A stretch of 7,554 nt of DNA from CAZOVK01 sp964583165 (GTDB lineage: Bacteria; Bacillota; Clostridia; Lachnospirales; WRAX01), in contig CAZOVK010000093.1 in assembly GCA_964583165.1 (NCBI GenBank), positions 1 through 7,554 on the forward strand, written 5' to 3'. The notes beneath the pieces were generated by a model, which saw nothing but the letters and a program-made list of their open reading frames with translations, was not told the origin of the DNA and searched no databases. Position 1 is the stretch's first letter. Each line of letters starts with the position of its first letter. The position numbers and the translations under genes are program-made. Shown here one piece after another: positions 6,231-7,554 of the stretch.

Positions 6231-6934
6231 AGGTTTTCCTCCTTAACATGTTCTGTTTCAAAACCTTCAAGTCTATTTATAAACTGTTCCGTCGCATTTG
6301 TCAAGGCAATTTCCGCATTTATTTGCAGATTTGTTGAGATATTCGCAATTTCTAAGAGCAAATCACCGAATGTAGTGTCCAACGTCGCACCCTCTGTCTT
6401 AATGCCGGAAAGCAGAGCTATTGCGCGGTCTACACCGTCGTTTAAGTTGGGGGAGGGCATTCCGGCTTTCGTCGCCTTCTTGATGACCTTTTGGGCGCGC
6501 ATGAGGGCAGGGAAGGAGCCCGGTACAAGACGGGCCGACTCCGTAGCGGACTTGATACCCTTTTCGACGCGCTTTAATTTCTCCCAATTCGTCTTTAAAG
6601 CCTCAGAGTCGCTCTCTTTCAAATCACCGAACACGTGGGGGTGGCGGTAAATGAGCTTATCAGAAAGCCCGCGCATAACGTCATCAATCGTGAAACGCCC
6701 CTCACCTGACGCAAGCTTCGATTGTAAGACCACATGCAACAGCACATCACCGAGTTCTTCTTGTAAGCCTGCGAAATCGCCGTTTTTGACAGCGTCCATG
6801 ACTTCATAGACCTCTTCAACCATTTGTGGGCAAAGACTCTCGTGCGTCTGCTGCTTATCCCACGCGCAACCATGTTCTCCCAACAGTTCTTCAAACACAG
6901 CCAGCATCCTCAAATACTCTTTCGTATCTGCCAC
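6227..6934 (-). CDS. mazG: Nucleoside triphosphate pyrophosphohydrolase MazG
   Basis: Hydrolyses NTPs or dNTPs, including damaged ones, to monophosphates and pyrophosphate. The 235 residues are a little short of E. coli MazG (263). The N-terminal all-alpha domain is typical: CAWDKQQTHESL at 23-34, the metal-binding EExxE (Glu40, Glu41, Glu44), EELGD at 59-63 and LIYRHPHVFGD near 94-104. The second domain is eroded: where relatives have GFDW and a second acidic EExxE helix, this protein has GMPS (near 158) and DGVDRAIAL. Its second block reads TTFGDLLL near 187-194, without the paired Glu. Catalysis therefore probably rests on the first domain. A longer ATG version from 6961 lies inside the upstream gene; the GTG at 6934 is chosen because AAGGAG (6942-6947) sits 7 bases before it. 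It follows the SGNH-like gene by 4 bases and overlaps hup by 4 bases, so these genes form an operon. Confidence 0.93.
   Translation of the reverse strand: MADTKEYLRMLAVFEELLGEHGCAWDKQQTHESLCPQMVEEVYEVMDAVKNGDFAGLQEELGDVLLHVVLQSKLASGEGRFTIDDVMRGLSDKLIYRHPHVFGDLKESDSEALKTNWEKLKRVEKGIKSATESARLVPGSFPALMRAQKVIKKATKAGMPSPNLNDGVDRAIALLSGIKTEGATLDTTFGDLLLEIANISTNLQINAEIALTNATEQFINRLEGFETEHVKEENL
6276..6304 (-). promoter_or_regulatory. Strong internal promoter for hup
   Basis: On the minus strand a perfect TTGACA (6299-6304) is followed after 17 bases by TATAAA (6276-6281, 5 of 6). It lies inside the mazG coding sequence, over the codons near residues 211-221 of that protein. The expected start near 6269 gives hup a leader of about 38 bases containing its AGGAGG site. 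This fits the high expression usual for HU. Read by eye, not tested. Confidence 0.8.
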
Positions 6935-6938
6935 TTTA

Positions 6939-7554
6939 TCACTCCTTTGTAAAAATCTCATGCTCGACCAGAAAATCTATGAAATAACTATCCAGAACCT
7001 GCACGCCCGCATCATTCAAATGCGCGTCGTCGCGGAAATGGTAAAACTCCAGCGGCGGTCGTGAATCGGGCATGTTGTAATCGATATAAGGTATATTATG
7101 CTTGGCGGCAAAACCCGCGACAACCTTGTTAATCTCTTCATAATACAATATGCGCTCCATTGAATCATTGGCAATAGGGGCTGTCACAAACACGAGTTTT
7201 GCTCCGTTGTCTTCGCATAATCTAACGATTTTTTCTAGGTATTCGCGCTGTTTAGGCGCAATCTCGAAGTTGCGCCCGTCTTTGCCGTTAAATTGGTTGG
7301 TTCGCCCAAACTCGTCAGCCCACATGACCATGTCAGAGACGGTGTACCCCTTTGAGCGGTAAAATTCACCGCCGACAGCTCCTGTTGAATACTTGGGGAT
7401 TGAGTATTTCTCTTCCCAATCAGAAAGAATATTCTTACCCTCTTGACTGTAGAAGTCAGTCTGATTCTTGAACAGCCCCAGACTATACTTGATTTTCTCG
7501 TTTATCGGGAAGATTTTTTCGAAATAATCGCGCTTCAAATCTTCATTATCCAGC
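6939..7554 (-). CDS. SGNH/GDSL-hydrolase-like protein, 5' end beyond the window
   Basis: The frame is open to the right edge, giving 204 visible C-terminal residues; the TTG near 7538 is not a convincing start, so the gene is taken as partial. The visible part has a LCEDNGAKLVFVTAPI segment, the alternating strand and helix pattern usual in SGNH-fold esterases, and near the end FRDDAHLNDAG, which fits the Asp-x-x-His block carrying the last two catalytic residues. The GDS-like block with the nucleophile Ser would be upstream and cannot be seen. Proteins with this ending in Firmicutes are often membrane-anchored partners of MBOAT acyltransferases in cell-envelope polysaccharide acylation; that role is inference here. 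It ends 4 bases before mazG and supplies the mazG ribosome site. Substrate unknown. Confidence 0.7.
   Translation of the reverse strand, partial: LDNEDLKRDYFEKIFPINEKIKYSLGLFKNQTDFYSQEGKNILSDWEEKYSIPKYSTGAVGGEFYRSKGYTVSDMVMWADEFGRTNQFNGKDGRNFEIAPKQREYLEKIVRLCEDNGAKLVFVTAPIANDSMERILYYEEINKVVAGFAAKHNIPYIDYNMPDSRPPLEFYHFRDDAHLNDAGVQVLDSYFIDFLVEHEIFTKE
6942..6947 (-). promoter_or_regulatory. Ribosome binding site that fixes the mazG start
   Basis: AAGGAG on the minus strand, 7 bases before the GTG at 6934. It lies within the last codons of the upstream SGNH-like gene, whose TGA is at 6939-6941. This placement favours the GTG start over the in-frame ATG at 6961, which has no such site, and suggests translational coupling. 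Confidence 0.8.

Noticed and set aside
6935..6961. ATG start for mazG at 6961
   Set aside because: It lies inside the upstream gene, has no ribosome site, and adds residues not seen in the family. The GTG at 6934 has AAGGAG 7 bases before it.
1..7554. Mobile elements, CRISPR arrays, defence genes, riboswitches or T-box leaders
   Set aside because: No transposase or integrase motifs, no spaced direct repeats and no terminal inverted repeats were seen. The leader of glnS is only about 20 bases, too short for a T-box.

Overview
The window reads as an ordinary chromosomal housekeeping segment of a moderate-GC Firmicute, most likely a clostridial lineage. The evidence is AGGAGG-type ribosome sites close to every start, a PolA with a Bacillus-type ruined proofreading domain, a clostridial-type CCA enzyme, the mazG-hup-rqcP gene order, and a tRNA gene that does not encode its CCA end. 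The genus cannot be told from the sequence. I see no mobile element, CRISPR array, phage gene or defence system.

Layout. All seven protein genes lie on the minus strand; only a tRNA gene lies on the plus strand. In the direction of transcription (right to left) the first block is the 3' part of an SGNH-hydrolase-like gene (running off the right edge), mazG (house-cleaning NTP pyrophosphohydrolase), hup (nucleoid protein HU) and rqcP (S4-domain ribosome quality control factor). This block ends at a hairpin facing a convergent tRNA-Leu(AAG) gene, which has its own near-consensus promoter. The second block is cca (CCA-adding enzyme), glnS (glutaminyl-tRNA synthetase) and polA (DNA polymerase I, whose 3' end runs off the left edge).

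How it works together. tRNA-Leu, cca and glnS form a small tRNA cluster: the tRNA lacks an encoded CCA, so the enzyme next door is needed to finish it. rqcP adds translation rescue. mazG, hup and polA serve nucleotide-pool cleaning, nucleoid structure and DNA repair or replication. Transcription looks finely subdivided. A strong sigma-A-type promoter for hup lies inside the mazG coding sequence, a second promoter for glnS-polA starts in the last codons of cca, and a terminator-like hairpin between hup and rqcP ends right at the rqcP ribosome site, which probably sets a high HU to low RqcP ratio.

Points most worth a second look are the rare A34 anticodon of tRNA-Leu, the eroded second domain of MazG, the HD-like region of the CCA enzyme that has lost its metal ligands, the GlnRS KMSKS-loop variant, and the absence of yabP/yabQ/divIC after rqcP. 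No novel multi-gene system is evident. There is no gene-free stretch longer than about 300 bases; the longest gaps hold the promoters, hairpins and tRNA described below.
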